Assembly (NCBI GenBank): GCA_037953745.1 | Contig: JBAKBP010013160.1 | Span: 1-64,000 of the forward strand | Reading direction: 5' to 3' | From: Lithodes maja | Lineage: Eukaryota; Arthropoda; Malacostraca; Decapoda; Lithodidae | Length of the DNA stretch: 64,000 nt | In this document: positions 1 to 10,977 of the stretch, piece by piece | Layout: every line of letters starts with the position of its first letter | Numbering within the stretch: the stretch's first letter is position 1 | The notes under the pieces: model-generated | The model's database searches: none | Seen by the model: the letters and a program-made list of their open reading frames with translations, nothing else | What the model was told of the DNA's origin: nothing | Translations under genes and position numbers: made by a program

Positions 1-2
1 GT

Positions 3-205
3 TTAACCCTTTTAGTAACTAGTAACTTTATTCTGGCTACTATTGGACGATTGAATTCAGTTTCAAAAGGGCAACAAACAGACTTGGAACTACCCCACTT
101 AACCCTTTTTACTACCACAGATCCTTCATAAACTGCACATAATCCCCTAAATATAACTACAACAACATGTAAACAAAACAACTTCGCCGGTACAGAAGGG
201 GTTAA
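3..205. mobile_element. Family B MITE copy (TTAA-CCC...GGG-TTAA)
   Basis: Starts TTAACCC and ends GGGGTTAA. Carries the landmarks shared with about 15 other copies in the window: a CTGGCTACTATT-GACGATT block, a central ACTACCACAGATCCTTC block and a GCCGGTACAGAAGG right end. No coding capacity. The TTAA borders suggest mobilisation by a piggyBac-like transposase (inference). Confidence 0.75.
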
Positions 206-264
206 AGGTCTAGGCACTCTATCAGACTTTTATATTGGGGCTCAAAGAAAATGGGTGGAATTTT

Positions 265-606
265 GTATCTATCTATTGCCCGACGCCGTGATCCCCGAAG
301 GAGTGGCCACGAACGAACCGCCCCCATGCACCTCTGTCCCCAGTCAGTCGACGCCCCTCCCCCCAACCAGCACCGCCTTCGTTCATATACTTCCTCACTC
401 CATCCTTCCACCTCTCTTTCGGTCTACCTCTCCCTCTCTGTCCCTCCACATCGCTCTCGTACACCCTCTTAGTCATTCTCTCGCTTTCCATACGTTCCAT
501 ATGGCCGAACCATCTCAAGTTGTTCCTTTTCACACTTTCCAGCACATCTACCTCCACACCACACCTCCTCCTTACTTCCTCATTAGTCTGTCTATCCCTC
601 CATGTA
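265..606 (-). pseudogene. 5'-truncated 3' end of an RTE-like non-LTR retrotransposon
   Basis: On the minus strand this matches the last part of the full element at 22072-25322, from the WRDRQTNEEVRRRCGVEVD segment through LRWFGHMERM and the RGRGRP-RWKDG segment to a terminal GATA-type repeat. Homology stops abruptly at 606, the usual 5' truncation of target-primed insertion. The frame is lost near the C-terminus (WGEGRRLTGDRG instead of WGGGASTDWGQR), so it is dead. Confidence 0.85.
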
Positions 607-634
607 AGTTGGAATTTTGTAATATTCAAAGTTA

Positions 635-635
<1 letters not shown>

Positions 636-718
<83 letters not shown>

Positions 719-759
719 AAGAAAGATAAACGAAAATTATAACAAGTCAAGAAAGCACA

Positions 760-796
<37 letters not shown>

Positions 797-836
797 AAGA
801 AAGATAAAAGAAAGTTATAACAAGTCAAGAAAGCAC
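636..836. repeat. (TG)n/(AG)n tract with a duplicated 44-bp spacer
   Basis: A short (TG)n run passes into (AG)n at 650-714. A 44-bp AT-rich spacer (ATAAAAGAAAGATAAA...AAGAAAGCAC) follows, then a second (AG)n at 762-792 and a second, slightly diverged copy of the spacer. The (AG)n-spacer unit has duplicated once. Confidence 0.85.
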
Positions 837-839
837 TAG

Positions 840-1164
840 AGAAAATGTGTAAAGTTAAGGCGAGAAACGAAGGATAGATTTTTTTTTTTAAGAATTTCAA
901 CTATTTAGGAATTATATCGTGTAAGTATTGGAAAATGGAGGGTTTGAGTAAAGGAAAGGAGAATACAAGGAAGGCGGTTTGATTTAGAACCTTAAATACC
1001 ATATTCCTACCCGTCATTATGTGCAATATATTTAACTCATTCCTGTAAGTAGAGATTGTTTTACTTTCTTCTTCAGCCACTTAAATATTTACAAACTCAC
1101 AGTAAGAACTATTATTTTGGTTCACCTGTACATACCTCCTAAATCATGTACCGCCTCAATAATC

Positions 1165-1165
<1 letters not shown>
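840..1165. other. Unique AT-rich sequence, no feature seen
   Basis: No open frame of note, no recognised repeat and no splice-bordered coding segment. Confidence 0.4.
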
Positions 1166-1167
<2 letters not shown>

Positions 1168-1204
<37 letters not shown>

Positions 1205-1375
1205 AGAACAGTTTTTGTATGTATGTATGTTTGTTTGCATATGTGAGCGTTTATGTATGCGGGCATGTGCACACTTACTGCATGTTCTTATGTTCTATAT
1301 ATGGATGTATATATATGCGTATTTATGTGTGTACGTATGCGTATATATGTATGTTCTGTATATATATGAGTAAAA
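1168..1375. repeat. (CA)n tract followed by TATG-rich low-complexity sequence
   Basis: An uninterrupted AC run covers 1168-1203. It is followed by degenerate TATG/TATGTG repeats to about 1375. From there to 1605 the sequence is AT-rich with nothing recognisable. Confidence 0.85.
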
Positions 1376-1607
1376 TAAATGTGTACTGTATATGCACTGT
1401 AAATCACTTACTCTCATGGTTAATATATGTTAATTTGTATTTTGCACTAGCATAATTATTGTATTAATTTCTTGTTTTAATTTAAAGTATATTATACTCA
1501 CCCATTGTAAACTGAGCTTACCATTTTCATATATGTACATCTCATGTTCATCCACTAATTGTAAAATGTGTATTTTCAGCTCATGAGGCTGCCATTCTTT
1601 AATAAAC

Positions 1608-1609
1608 CG

Positions 1610-1656
<47 letters not shown>
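1608..1656. repeat. (TTA)n microsatellite
   Basis: About 16 uninterrupted TTA units. It follows an AATAAA-containing AT-rich stretch, so it could be the tail of an old retroelement, but no coding remnant is visible upstream. Confidence 0.85.
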
Positions 1657-1679
1657 ACAGAGTAATGGTCGTCTAAGGA

Positions 1680-1754
1680 GTGTGTGTGTTTGTGTGTGTG
1701 TATGTGCCAGGTGAAGGTAATGCACTTGGGCTGTTGAGAGGTGGTTAATGCTGC

Positions 1755-1839
<85 letters not shown>
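1680..1839. repeat. (TG)n and (GA)n microsatellites
   Basis: A TG-rich stretch at 1680-1702 and an almost pure GA run at 1756-1839 with one GAAAGA interruption. Open frames reading Ser-Leu or Arg-Glu here are composition artefacts. Confidence 0.9.
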
Positions 1840-2049
1840 CTCCATCAATACACACACTGGATACACAGACCTTGCGACCACTGTTAGGAGTATAAGGACA
1901 CATCTTGTAATGGTTGTGAAATTATTGGTTAAGACAAATTATTCATACGACGCTCCACACAATTTACTGCTTGGGTACATCGATGGTGTATAAATAAAAA
2001 AGCATCGTTGCCATGTACTGCCAGGTGGGTAACGGAATTTTGCACCACC

Positions 2050-2050
<1 letters not shown>

Positions 2051-2107
<57 letters not shown>
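2051..2107. repeat. (TA)n microsatellite
   Basis: About 28 pure TA units. Confidence 0.95.
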
Positions 2108-2110
<3 letters not shown>

Positions 2111-2201
2111 ATACACACGAGATAGTGTGTGAGAGAATACGAGTGAAAGAGAGAAGGGTGACTGGAAATGAGTATTTGAGAAAATACGAAAACTCGGTAT
2201 C

Positions 2202-2204
<3 letters not shown>

Positions 2205-2271
<67 letters not shown>

Positions 2272-2348
2272 TAACAACCATTCTATTGATCCTCTCGGGG
2301 TTGTCTAAATATTTCAAAGTTGTGAGAAAGGAGAGAGAGAGAGAGAGG
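2205..2348. repeat. (GA)n microsatellites
   Basis: A pure AG run at 2210-2268 and a short one at 2329-2348. Confidence 0.9.
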
Positions 2349-2459
2349 GATTTCAAATTGAATTTATGCCACAAAAAAAATATTCATAACTTTCTTCGTG
2401 GTAGCTATAGGATTCACTCGTCTAACTCGCTTAACTCGACCCTAATGGCATACATATGT

Positions 2460-2503
2460 AGAGTGAGTGAGTGAGTGATTGATTGATTGATAGATAAATA
2501 GAT

Positions 2504-2540
<37 letters not shown>

Positions 2541-2542
2541 CA
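2460..2542. repeat. Compound tetranucleotide microsatellite
   Basis: Successive blocks of GAGT, GATT, GATA, GA and GACA, a gradient of single-base variants of one tetranucleotide. Confidence 0.9.
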
Positions 2543-2613
2543 CTCAGAAAGAGGTGACAACAATACCTTACGCCTCACGCCTTCAGCAACGCGCAGGACA
2601 CAACTATAACGCG

Positions 2614-2814
2614 TAAAGCCGGTATCACAAGAGTTCTTTTTCCCCCTCAATATTTATCCTCAACACTGCAGGTCTGACAAGGGAAACATTACAAATATTT
2701 CTGTCACCTAAATTCATCTACCATCAGTCTAGTTTCCGATTCCAGTGCAAAATATTCTAGAAATGTTGCCAGGAAATGTTGATTTATAAAATGTCTCGTG
2801 TGATACCGGCTTAA
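2614..2814. mobile_element. Family C MITE copy 1
   Basis: Imperfect terminal inverted repeats: AAAGCCGGTATCACAAGAG on the left and CTCGTGTGATACCGGCTT on the right. Interior shares the CATCTACCATCAGTCTAGTTTC block with four other copies. Its right end runs directly into the TTAA that opens the next element (2811). Confidence 0.85.
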
Positions 2815-3748
2815 GGGGAGACTGGCCGTTTGTTTGGTCTATTAATTCATTAATTCAAGATTTGGTGGTAATTAGTTCCTGAGCGAGGTGCTTAAGGGAA
2901 GATGGGCTGTTTTTTCGGGTCCCCCTTCAACCTCGTGTTTAGCCCCATTGGTTGTTATATTTTAAGACGTTCGGCTCATTAGTTTAGCGATTTTAAGATC
3001 TTTCGCCCCATTACTTTGTCAATATGAAGACTGTTCGTGTCATTTAGGTGTCTATGTTTTTCCTGGCCTTTTAGAGGGTCGCCATTAAGGATCCCACCTC
3101 ATTCCATGTTTTGATTTGTTATTTTAGTGATTGTAAGATATTTAGAAACTAGTTCCTCTTCATTCAAGTGTCGATGTTTGTCCTAATATAATGATAGAAG
3201 TCTTAAGATAAATTGACCTTTGGCCGAGACATTTTTCGACCGAAAAATATACACATTTAGCTTGAGGGTATCGATATATAGCAGAATAACCAGCTATAAT
3301 ACAGTTTTAGTCCTTTTATACATACATAAAACCGAATTCGACATACTATGTATCCATCAGAAACCTACATAATCCTGTATTTGTGTTGAATATCGATGTC
3401 TACAGCTCCAACTTCCTTATAGCCTGAAACTCGCAAGTGTTCAATTTAACCCTCCGGTAAATCCCCAGGCCTTCCCCATGAGTGCAAAGGGAATTTAACC
3501 CTCCCGAAAATCCCCAGGCCTTCCCCACTTATCCTGTAAAAGTTATGGCAGATTAACGCCAGAAGTTATTATTTTTTTATTTTTTTAAAACACTTATCTG
3601 GGTATCAATTGAAATATACTGTTTATACATGGCATCAACTATACTAATTTACTCACTATCTAAGCTTGATGGAGGTCTAGCGAGGAAACTAAACAAATAT
3701 ATGAATAAATTAATTAATAGACCAAACAAACGGCCAGCCTCCCCTTAA
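2811..3748. mobile_element. Family A element, long compound copy
   Basis: Bounded by TTAAGGGGAG at 2811 and CTCCCCTTAA at 3748. About 45 bp of each end are inverted copies (GGCCGTTTGTTTGGTCTATT). A second family A start (TTAAGGGAAGATGGG) lies at 2891, so the first 80 bp look like an added fold-back of the right end. The body contains a family D remnant and a 48-bp direct duplication (3445-3479 and 3493-3527, around AAATCCCCAGGCCTTCCCCA). No coding capacity. Confidence 0.75.
3268..3448. mobile_element. Family D MITE, left end missing
   Basis: Matches the inside and right end of the copies at 42404 and 52104: ATATAGCAGAATAACCAGCT, a CATCAGAAACCTACAT block, then CTTCCTTATAGCCTGAAACT and TCGCAAGTG at the right end. 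It lies inside the family A element, so it is a nested insertion. Confidence 0.75.
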
Positions 3749-3931
3749 ATGCACAAAAAACTTTAGTCATGTCTCTCAAAGAAATTCAAGAGTATATATT
3801 CAAGCACGGAAAAAACCCAAAAACAAAACAAAAATCGGTCACAATAACCACGACCGCTCTGTTGAAATGCTTTGATGCTTTTCTCCGGGACAGAACTCGG
3901 TGAAAACAATGGGCTAAAACACAGTAATTCC

Positions 3932-4137
3932 TAAAGCCGGTATCACACGAGCGCTTTTTCACTCAACATTTATCCTCAACACTGGTCTGGCAGTTTATGA
4001 GGTCAACATTTATACTATGTCGGTCACCTAAATTCATCTACCATCAGTCTAGTTTCTGATACCAGTGTAAAATAATCCAGAAATGTTACCAGAAAAATGT
4101 TGATGATCGAATGTTGACTCGGTGTAAACAATGGGCA
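3932..4137. mobile_element. Family C MITE copy 2, right end replaced
   Basis: The left end AAAGCCGGTATCACACGAG and interior are intact. The expected right inverted repeat is absent. Instead the sequence returns to ACTCGGTGTAAACAATGGGC, a copy of the flank already present at 3896-3934 (about 38 bp, ending ACAGTAATTCCTAA). A family A fragment (GTTTATTAATTC...TTTCCTAGCTAGACCTCC) follows at 4190-4290. Confidence 0.75.
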
Positions 4138-4320
4138 CAGTAATTCCTAATGGTCCTCGCTAGATGAAATGGAGTGGGAAAAAATGGAAGTTCTTTAGGG
4201 GGTAGTGGCGGGTTTTTTTCGGTTTATTAATTCATGTACTTATTTATTTTTTTAGTTTCCTAGCTAGACCTCCCTCAAAATGTCCCGGCAAAGCTTCAAA
4301 TGCTTCTCAAGGAAGCTAGT

Positions 4321-4646
4321 TTAAGGGGAGGTCTTCACTTGAGGGATTTTTTTCTTGACCCCTTTCTCCCTCATGTTTAGCCCCATTGCTTTTGATATTA
4401 TAAAACGTTTTCCCCATTAGTTTAGCGATTTTAAGAACTTTCACCCCATATTAAGACCTTTCGTGCCATTCAGGTGTCGATTTTATCCTGGCGAGCGATA
4501 GCGAGCCTGTAATTTAAGAGGAACCGGCCTCCGGCCGGGACATTTTTCGACCGAAAAATGTACAAATTCATCTTGAAAGGGACTCACGGGGGTGTAATTT
4601 TAAGCTTGATGGAGGTCTAGGGAACAAACTAAACACCTCCCCTTAA
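4321..4646. mobile_element. Family A MITE copy, 326 bp
   Basis: TTAAGGGGAGG at the left and CCTCCCCTTAA at the right. The interior has the family landmarks CTCCCTCATGTTTAGCCCC, GCGAGCGATAGCGAGCCTG and AAGCTTGATGGAGGTCTAG. No open frame. Confidence 0.85.
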
Positions 4647-4716
4647 CTAAAGGTTACCTTTAGATCACACAGGACTATTCAACATGTATGATTCCACTAC
4701 TGTACACCTACAATCA

Positions 4717-5992
4717 TCAGTTCTATATACCCGAGCGCCCTTCCAACCCCACAAGAACAAGAACAAGATCAGTTGTATTATACCCGAGCGCCCTTCCAAC
4801 CCCACAAGAACAAGAACAAGATCAGTTGTATATACCCGAGCGCCCTTCCAACCCCACAAGAACAAGAACAAGATCAGTTGTATAATACCCGAGCACCCTT
4901 CCAACCCCACAAGAACAAGAACAAGATCAGTTGTATAATACCCGAGCGCCCTTCCAACCCCACAAGAACAAGAACAAGATCAGTTGTATAATACCCGAGC
5001 GCCCTTCCAACCCCACAAGAACAAGAACAAGATCAGTTGTATATACCCGAGCGCCCTTCCAACCCCACAAGAACAAGAACAAGATCAGTTTTATAATACC
5101 CGAGCGCCCTTCCAACCCCACAAGAACAAGAACAAGATCAGTTGTATAATACCCGAGCGCCCTTCCAACCCCACAAGAACAAGAACAAGATCAGTTGTAT
5201 ATACCCGAGCGCCCTTCCAACCCCACAAGAACAAGAACAAGATCAGTTGTTTAATACCCGAGCGCCCTTCCAACCCCACAAGAACAAGAACAAGATCAGT
5301 TGTATAATACCCGAGCGCCCTTCCAACCCCACAAGAACAAGAACAAGATCAGTTGTATAATACCCGAGCGCCCTTCCAACCCCACAAGAACAAGAACAAG
5401 ATCAGTTGTATAATACCCGAGCGCCCTTCCAACCCCACAAGAACAAGAACAAGATCAGTTGTATAATACCCGAGCGCCCTTCCAACCCCACAAGAACAAG
5501 AACAAGATCAGTTGTATAATACCCGAGCGCCCTTCCAACCCCACAAGAACAAGAACAAGATCAGTTGTATATACCCGAGCGCCCTTCCAACCCCACAAGA
5601 ACAAGAACAAGATCAGTTGTATAATACCCGAGCGCCCTTCCAACCCCACAAGAACAAGAACAAGATCAGTTGTATAATACCCGAGCGCCCTTCCAACCCC
5701 ACAAGAACAAGAACAAGATCAGTTGTATAATACCCGAGCGCCCTTCCAACCCCACAAGAACAAGAACAAGATCAGTTGTATATACCCGAGCGCCCTTCCA
5801 ACCCCACAAGAACAAGAACAAGATCAGTTGTATATACCCGAGCGCCCTTCCAACCCCACAAGAACAAGAACAAGATCAGTTGTATAATACCCGAGTGCCC
5901 TTCCAACCCCACAAGAACAAGAACAAGATCAGTTGTATAATACCCGAGCGCCCTTCCAACCCCACAAGAACAAGAACAAGATCAGTTGTATA
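4717..5992. repeat. Tandem array, 53-bp unit, about 24 copies
   Basis: Unit reads ACCCGAGCGCCCTTCCAACC, then CCACAAGAACAAGAACAAGA, then TCAGTTGTATAAT. Near-identical copies differ mainly in the junction (TATAATACC, TATATACC or TATTATACC), giving 52/53-bp units. High identity implies recent homogenisation. Apparent proteins in several frames of both strands come from the lack of stops in the unit. It ends 16 bp before a family E element. Confidence 0.95.
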
Positions 5993-6007
5993 TCTATTTC
6001 CGTGTTC

Positions 6008-7203
6008 TATATAGTCTATTCGCTGTAAGTAGGCGATAAATCATCACCTCTATCCTCTGTAACTAAGAAAGGGCTAGAGCAAATTGGCTGCAAATTTCCA
6101 CATCTATTCCTTGACTGACAAAATGGGATAAATATTAGCTCAATTATTCTAGTAATGTTTGAGTTACTGAGGTTAGAGGTCATTATTTTTCGCCTACTTA
6201 CTGAGGTTAGAGGTCATGATTTCTCGCCTACTTACAGAGGTTAGAGGTCATGATTTCTCGCCTACTTACACAGGTTAGAGGTCATGATTTCTCGCCTACT
6301 TACAGAGGTTAGAGGTCATGATTTCTCGCCTACTTACAGAGGTTAGAGGTCATGATTTCTCGCCTACTTACAGAGGTTAGAGGTCATGATTTCTCGCCTA
6401 CTTACACAGGTTAGAGGTCATGATTTCTCGCCTACTTACACAGGATAGAGGTCATGGTTTCTCGCCTACTTACAGAGGTTAGAGGTCATTATTTTTCGCC
6501 TACTTACATAGGTTAGAGGTCATGATTTCTCGCCTACTTACAGAGGTTAGAGGTCATGATTTCTCGCCTACTTACACAGGTTAGAGGTCATGATTTCTCG
6601 CCTACATACAGAGGTTAGAGGTCATGATTTCTCTCCTACTTACAGAGGTTAGAGGTCATGATTTCTCGCCTACTTACAGAGGTTAGAGGTCATGATTTCT
6701 CTCCTACTTACAGAGGTTAGAGGTCATGATTTCTCGCCTACTTACACAGGTTAGAGGTCATGATTTCTCGCCTACATACAGAGGTTAGAGGTCATGATTT
6801 CTCTCCTACTTACAGAGGTTAGAGGTCATGATTTTTCGCCTACTTACAGAGGTTAGAGGTCATTATTTTTCGCCTACTTACAGAGGTTAGAGGTCATGAT
6901 TTCTCGCCTACTTACAGAGGTTAGAGGTCATGATTTCTCGCCTACTTACTGAGGTTAGAGGTCATGAATTCTCGCCTACTTACAGAGGTTAGAGGTCATG
7001 ATTTCTCGCCTACTTACAGAGGTTAGAGGTAATTATTTTTCGCCTACTTACAGAGGTTAGAGGTCATGATTTCTCGCCTACTTACAGAGGTTAAAGATCA
7101 TGATTTCTCGCCTACTTACAGAGGTTAAAGGTCATGATTTCTCGCCTACTTACAGAGGTTAGAGGTCATGATTTCTCGCCTACTTACAGCGAATAGACTA
7201 TAG
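6008..7203. mobile_element. Family E MITE expanded internally by a 34-bp tandem array
   Basis: Left end TATAGTCTATTCGCTGTAAG; right end CTTACAGCGAATAGACTATA. These inverted repeats match the unexpanded 214-bp copy at 41778-41991. The first 160 bp match that copy (GGGCTAGAGCAAATTGGCTG, TTAGCTCAATTA). The 3' terminal segment is then repeated about 30 times before the element closes. Confidence 0.85.
6169..7190. repeat. Tandem array, 34-bp unit, about 30 copies
   Basis: Unit GAGGTTAGAGGTCATGATTT plus CTCGCCTACTTACA, with scattered substitutions (TTTTTCGCC, CTCTCCTAC, ACATACA). It corresponds to the last 34 bp before the right terminus of family E, bounded in the unexpanded copy by the microrepeat TTACAG, which would favour slippage or unequal crossing over. 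There are no unique spacers, so it is not CRISPR-like. Confidence 0.95.
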
Positions 7204-7403
7204 CTGTAAGGCAGCATATATATTATACAGTAGGTATAACAAAAAGACATCTCCAAACCGTATCCGTGAACAGTTAGGTCGCTCAGTTCGAACACGACAA
7301 TGAATTACGAAGCCCTCACCCTTTGCTCTACGTAATTATCCTCAACAACACGACCATCCAATCACAGTCACACTTCTCAGTTCTCGGGGGTAGCAGCAAC
7401 GAG
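7204..7403. other. Unique sequence, no feature seen
   Basis: No long frame, repeat or splice-bordered segment recognised. Confidence 0.35.
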
Positions 7404-7763
7404 TTAAGGGGGGTCACCTGTTATTTTTCTCTCTCTCTCTCTCTCTCTCTGGCCTGTATCCATTCTGCCCCATTCAGCCTACTGTTTTAAGACTTTTATC
7501 CTCATCCAGGTGTCGATTTCTTCCTGGCGATTGATAACGAGCCAGCATTGTATGGAGAAATCCGGCTTCGCAGGAGACATTTTGCTATCGAAAAATATAC
7601 AAATTTAGCCTGCTATCAAAATAATTTACAAAATTATGCTGGCTCGGATAAAATCGACATGTGAATGGGGATAAACGTCTTAAAACCGTAGGCTGAATGG
7701 GGCCGAATGGATACAACCCACAGAGAGAGGGAGAGAGAGACAAAATAAGGAGGTGGGCCCCCT
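7404..7763. mobile_element. Family G MITE
   Basis: Long imperfect inverted repeat. The left arm has GGGGGGTCACCTG, a (CT)n run, then GTATCCATTCTGCCCCATTC. The right arm has GAATGGGGCCGAATGGATAC, a GA run, then GAGGTGGGCCCCCTCAA. Central ATTTAGCCTG-rich hairpin. The left border is TTAA and the right is mutated to TCAA. A half copy lies at 32680-32772. Confidence 0.75.
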
Positions 7764-8090
7764 CAAGCCTCCCAATCCTGGAGGCCCTACACCAGTACAA
7801 ACGTAACCCAGATATCGGTGACACGGCATTCTACGATCTGCTTTGCGTCCCCCGATAAGTACCCGTATGGCAAGTTTCATATTACCGTATTTTATTTTGT
7901 TCTAGTTTCGGAATTATATTGTATATTATTTATATTTGAATATCTAGAATGTTTGATTTATGTAGTAGCTATAGTAAATAATAGTCTAACGATTAATTTT
8001 TACCCTCTGAATATCAATATTTTTGTCTATTGTAGTTTAAATTCATAATCTAGGAAATATGAACGTTAACAAAAAAAAAAAAAAAATCAC
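7764..8090. other. Unique AT-rich sequence, no feature seen
   Basis: Ends in a poly(A) run (about 8070-8087) directly before the 49-bp array. No supported gene. Confidence 0.35.
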
Positions 8091-8878
8091 TCATCCTACA
8101 CCCTATCCCATACATCACTCACCCTATCCCGTACATCACTCATCCTACACCCTATCCCATACATCACTCACCCTATCCCGTACATCACTCATCATACACC
8201 CTATCCCATACATCACTCACCCTATCCCGTACATCACTCATCCTACACCCTATTCCATACATCACTCACCCTATCCCATACATCACTCACCCTGCACCCT
8301 ATCCCATACATCACTCACCCTATCCCGTACATCACTCATCCTACACCCTATTCCATACATCACTCACCCTATCCCATACATCACTCACCCTATCCCGTAC
8401 ATCACTCACCCTACACCCTATCCCATACATCACTCACCCTATCCCGTACATCACTCATCCTACACCCTATCCCATACATCACTCACCCTATCCCGTACAT
8501 CACTCATCCTACACCCTATTCCATACATCACTCACCCTATCCCGTACATCACTCACTCTACACCCTATCCCATACATCACTCACCCTATCCCGTACATCA
8601 CTCACCCTACACCCTATCCCATACATCACTCACCCTATCCCGTACATCACTCATCCTACACCCTATCCCATACATCACTCACCCTATCCCGTACATCACT
8701 CACTCTACACCCTATCCCATACATCACTCACCCTATCCCGTACATAACTCATCCTACACCCTACCCCATACATCACTCACCCTATCCCGTACATCACTCA
8801 TCCTACACCCTACCCCATACATCACTCACCCTATCCCGTACATCACTCACTCTACACCCTATTCCATACCCCATACAT
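8091..8878. repeat. Tandem array, 49-bp unit, about 16 copies
   Basis: Unit made of two related halves: CATCACTCACCCTATCCCGTA and CATCACTCATCCTACACCCT followed by ATCCCATA. One half (CATCACTCACCCTATCCC) is sometimes duplicated alone. It stays open in one frame only because the unit lacks stops. A degenerate C-rich continuation (CATCCATCCCCC-type) runs to about 9215. Confidence 0.95.
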
Positions 8879-9215
8879 GATTATCCTCATAATCATCCTA
8901 CATCCTATTACACACATCTCTCACCCTACATCATCTATTATCCTATGCATCACTCATCCTACGCCCTGTCATTATCTTGAGCTCTATCTAATACATCCCT
9001 CAGCCAGTCTCATCCATCCCCCTGACCCCATCCATCCCCCCACCCCCCCTCCCCCCATCCATCCCTATCCCCTATCCTTTATACATCATAATTATCTTGC
9101 CCTCTATCAAATACCGGTACATATCAGCCAGTCTCATCCATCACCCCGACCCCATCCATCCCCCCACCCCATACATTCCTCCTCCCCACTATCCCCTATC
9201 CCCTTCACAATTAAG

Positions 9216-9515
9216 GCCTGACTAACTAGCCCCTTTCCCGTGTAGCCTTTCCTTTACTAACAAGCCGGAAATACGAGACTGGTTAAATGAGGGGAAATCC
9301 TCGCTGCGTATGATGTTAGTTTGGGGGTTTGGAGAGTGATTTTTTTTTTTTTTTTTTTTTTGTATTATATTGAGAGAGAGAGAGAGAGAGAGAGAGAGTG
9401 CAAATGTGTTTGTAAATGTGTATGTGTGATGTGTGTAATTCACTTACGATCTTGAGGATCCTTGGGAATCTATAGCCTTAGAGCTTAGCGCTCGTATTGT
9501 GTGTGTGTGTGTGTA

Positions 9516-9547
<32 letters not shown>

Positions 9548-9680
9548 CGGTATATATTTAATTTGTAATGGATTTGCCACTTACCTGCTTGTTTATTTAC
9601 GTTTTGGGCGTGTTTGTGTTTTGTTTTGTTTATAATTTGTGTTTGTGATTGTTCTTGTATATTCATATTAGTTCTGTGTG

Positions 9681-9737
<57 letters not shown>

Positions 9738-9853
9738 CGCGCGAGAGCGAGAGCGCGCGAGAGCGAGAGCGAGCTAGAGACAGAGAGGGATGAAAAGTTT
9801 GTCTGCCCAAACGGTTTCGTCGGTATTAACTTTTTCAGTACGGGTGACATGTC
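9216..9853. repeat. Flanking low-complexity region
   Basis: Poly(T) at 9339-9361, (GA)n at 9370-9398, (TG)n at 9498-9542, then (AG)n at 9686-9731 passing into GAGAGCGCGC repeats to 9775. The last ten bases before the gypsy insertion include the target ATGTC (9849-9853). Confidence 0.8.
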
Positions 9854-10167
9854 TGTCAGAATAATATTCTTAACTAATGTCGGGAGTCTGAATTTCAGTA
9901 ATGGGAGCAATTGCTTTGTAAACATTTTAATGAATAGAGCTATAGTACAGTAGTGAAAGTTCATATAAAGGTTCATCATAAATTATATTGTATCGGATCA
10001 GACAAATGAATTAAATAGTTTCATTTCATTTGTCCATCATATTATGAACGATTCGTGAACCGTGTATTGCCTCAGTTAGAATACAATATTATTTTTCATT
10101 CGAGTCTTTTGGTTCGGTGATCCTGCTTCATTCACTGTAATACTGGTTGGTTTGAATTACTAGAAGG
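9854..10167 (+). mobile_element. First part of the 5' LTR, normal orientation
   Basis: Matches the first 315 bp of the 3' LTR with one substitution and one 1-bp indel seen by eye. Homology stops after CTAGAAGGTGAGG, the left inversion breakpoint. Confidence 0.9.
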
Positions 10168-10853
10168 TGAGGACACTGTCGTAGAAACTGCTCCCTACCA
10201 ACGAGATCAGCAAATTCTTCAAAGGTTTGGGTGCATCCATCCGCTTCAATCCATTTTGTGAGGTTCTTCTTTATTCTGCAGGCTAGTTGCACGGCAGACT
10301 CCCCATCACGAAACTTGGTATCACGAAACCTTTTTCTGCAACCCTCGGGTGTCACATCATACCCCTTCAAAAGTGCTGCCTTGAAATCTTCAAAGTCTGC
10401 AATGATATCATCGGTCAACTGATGATATATTTCCAGGGCACGACCCGTCAGCAGAGATGCCAAGGCAGTTGGCCATACTGTCCTAGCCCATCCTGCAGCT
10501 TGAGCAACCCTCTCAAAGCGAGCCACATAAGAGTCTATGTCATCTCTCGCTTCGTCGAAACATGGCAGCTTAGGAGGGCTTATCACAGTTGCAACTGGTT
10601 GTAGCTTTTGACCAGCTGCAGCAGCACTGGCGGCGGCGGCGGCCTTTGAAGCTTCGATTTGTGCTTCTAACTCCAATATTCGGACCTTCCTCTCAGCAGC
10701 TCTACTCTCCCTCTCCTGTGCCCGCTCCTCTCTTTGCCTGTTCTGTTCTTGTACCCTCTCTTCTCTCACCCATGACATTAGATTATCTCGCTTCAAACCC
10801 AATTGAGATCCTTCCTCAATTAACTTAGAAATATTACGTTCAGTGGTACCCAT
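10168..10853 (-). pseudogene. gag 5' part of the gypsy element, inverted relative to pol
   Basis: Read on the minus strand from the ATG at 10853 (MGTTERNISKL) it is open for about 228 codons. It has an Arg/Glu-rich coiled coil, an Ala run, then a gypsy capsid (SCAN-like) domain with YVARFERVAQAAGW, LLKGYD and GRE-FLRQCP. It breaks at the left junction. The rest of this capsid domain continues on the plus strand at about 11765 and the two edges are compatible in frame, so the inversion cut gag nearly cleanly. Gag cannot now be made from the element's own transcript. Confidence 0.85.
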
Positions 10854-10957
10854 GACTACAATTTCCAAGTGCAAATAGAAGTGGAATTTACTAGAACTGA
10901 CTATCAGATCTAAATACTCCCCATATATCCAACACGCGTGCAAAGGTAACTTAGTGG

Positions 10958-10975
10958 GTCCCTGTTCGGGCTCCA
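10958..10975 (-). promoter_or_regulatory. Primer binding site, Lys-tRNA type
   Basis: Minus-strand TGGAGCCCGAACAGGGAC, 2 bp beyond the inverted LTR end. It differs by one base from the classical tRNA-Lys3 primer site. Its minus orientation independently proves that this block is flipped. Confidence 0.85.
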
Positions 10976-10977
10976 AA

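Noticed and set aside
1756..2274. Long frames reading Ser-Leu, Arg-Glu or Tyr-Ile repeats at (GA)n and (TA)n tracts (also at 650, 9690 and 26060)
   Set aside because: Dinucleotide repeats without stops give such frames in several phases; no start context, domain or splice border.
4717..5992. Possible repeat protein in the 53-bp array (RAPFQPHKNKNK-type)
   Set aside because: Overlapping open frames exist on both strands and unit length is not constant modulo three; it is a satellite.
6169..7190. CRISPR-like regular repeats
   Set aside because: Units are contiguous with no unique spacers, the genome is eukaryotic and the array derives from a MITE end.
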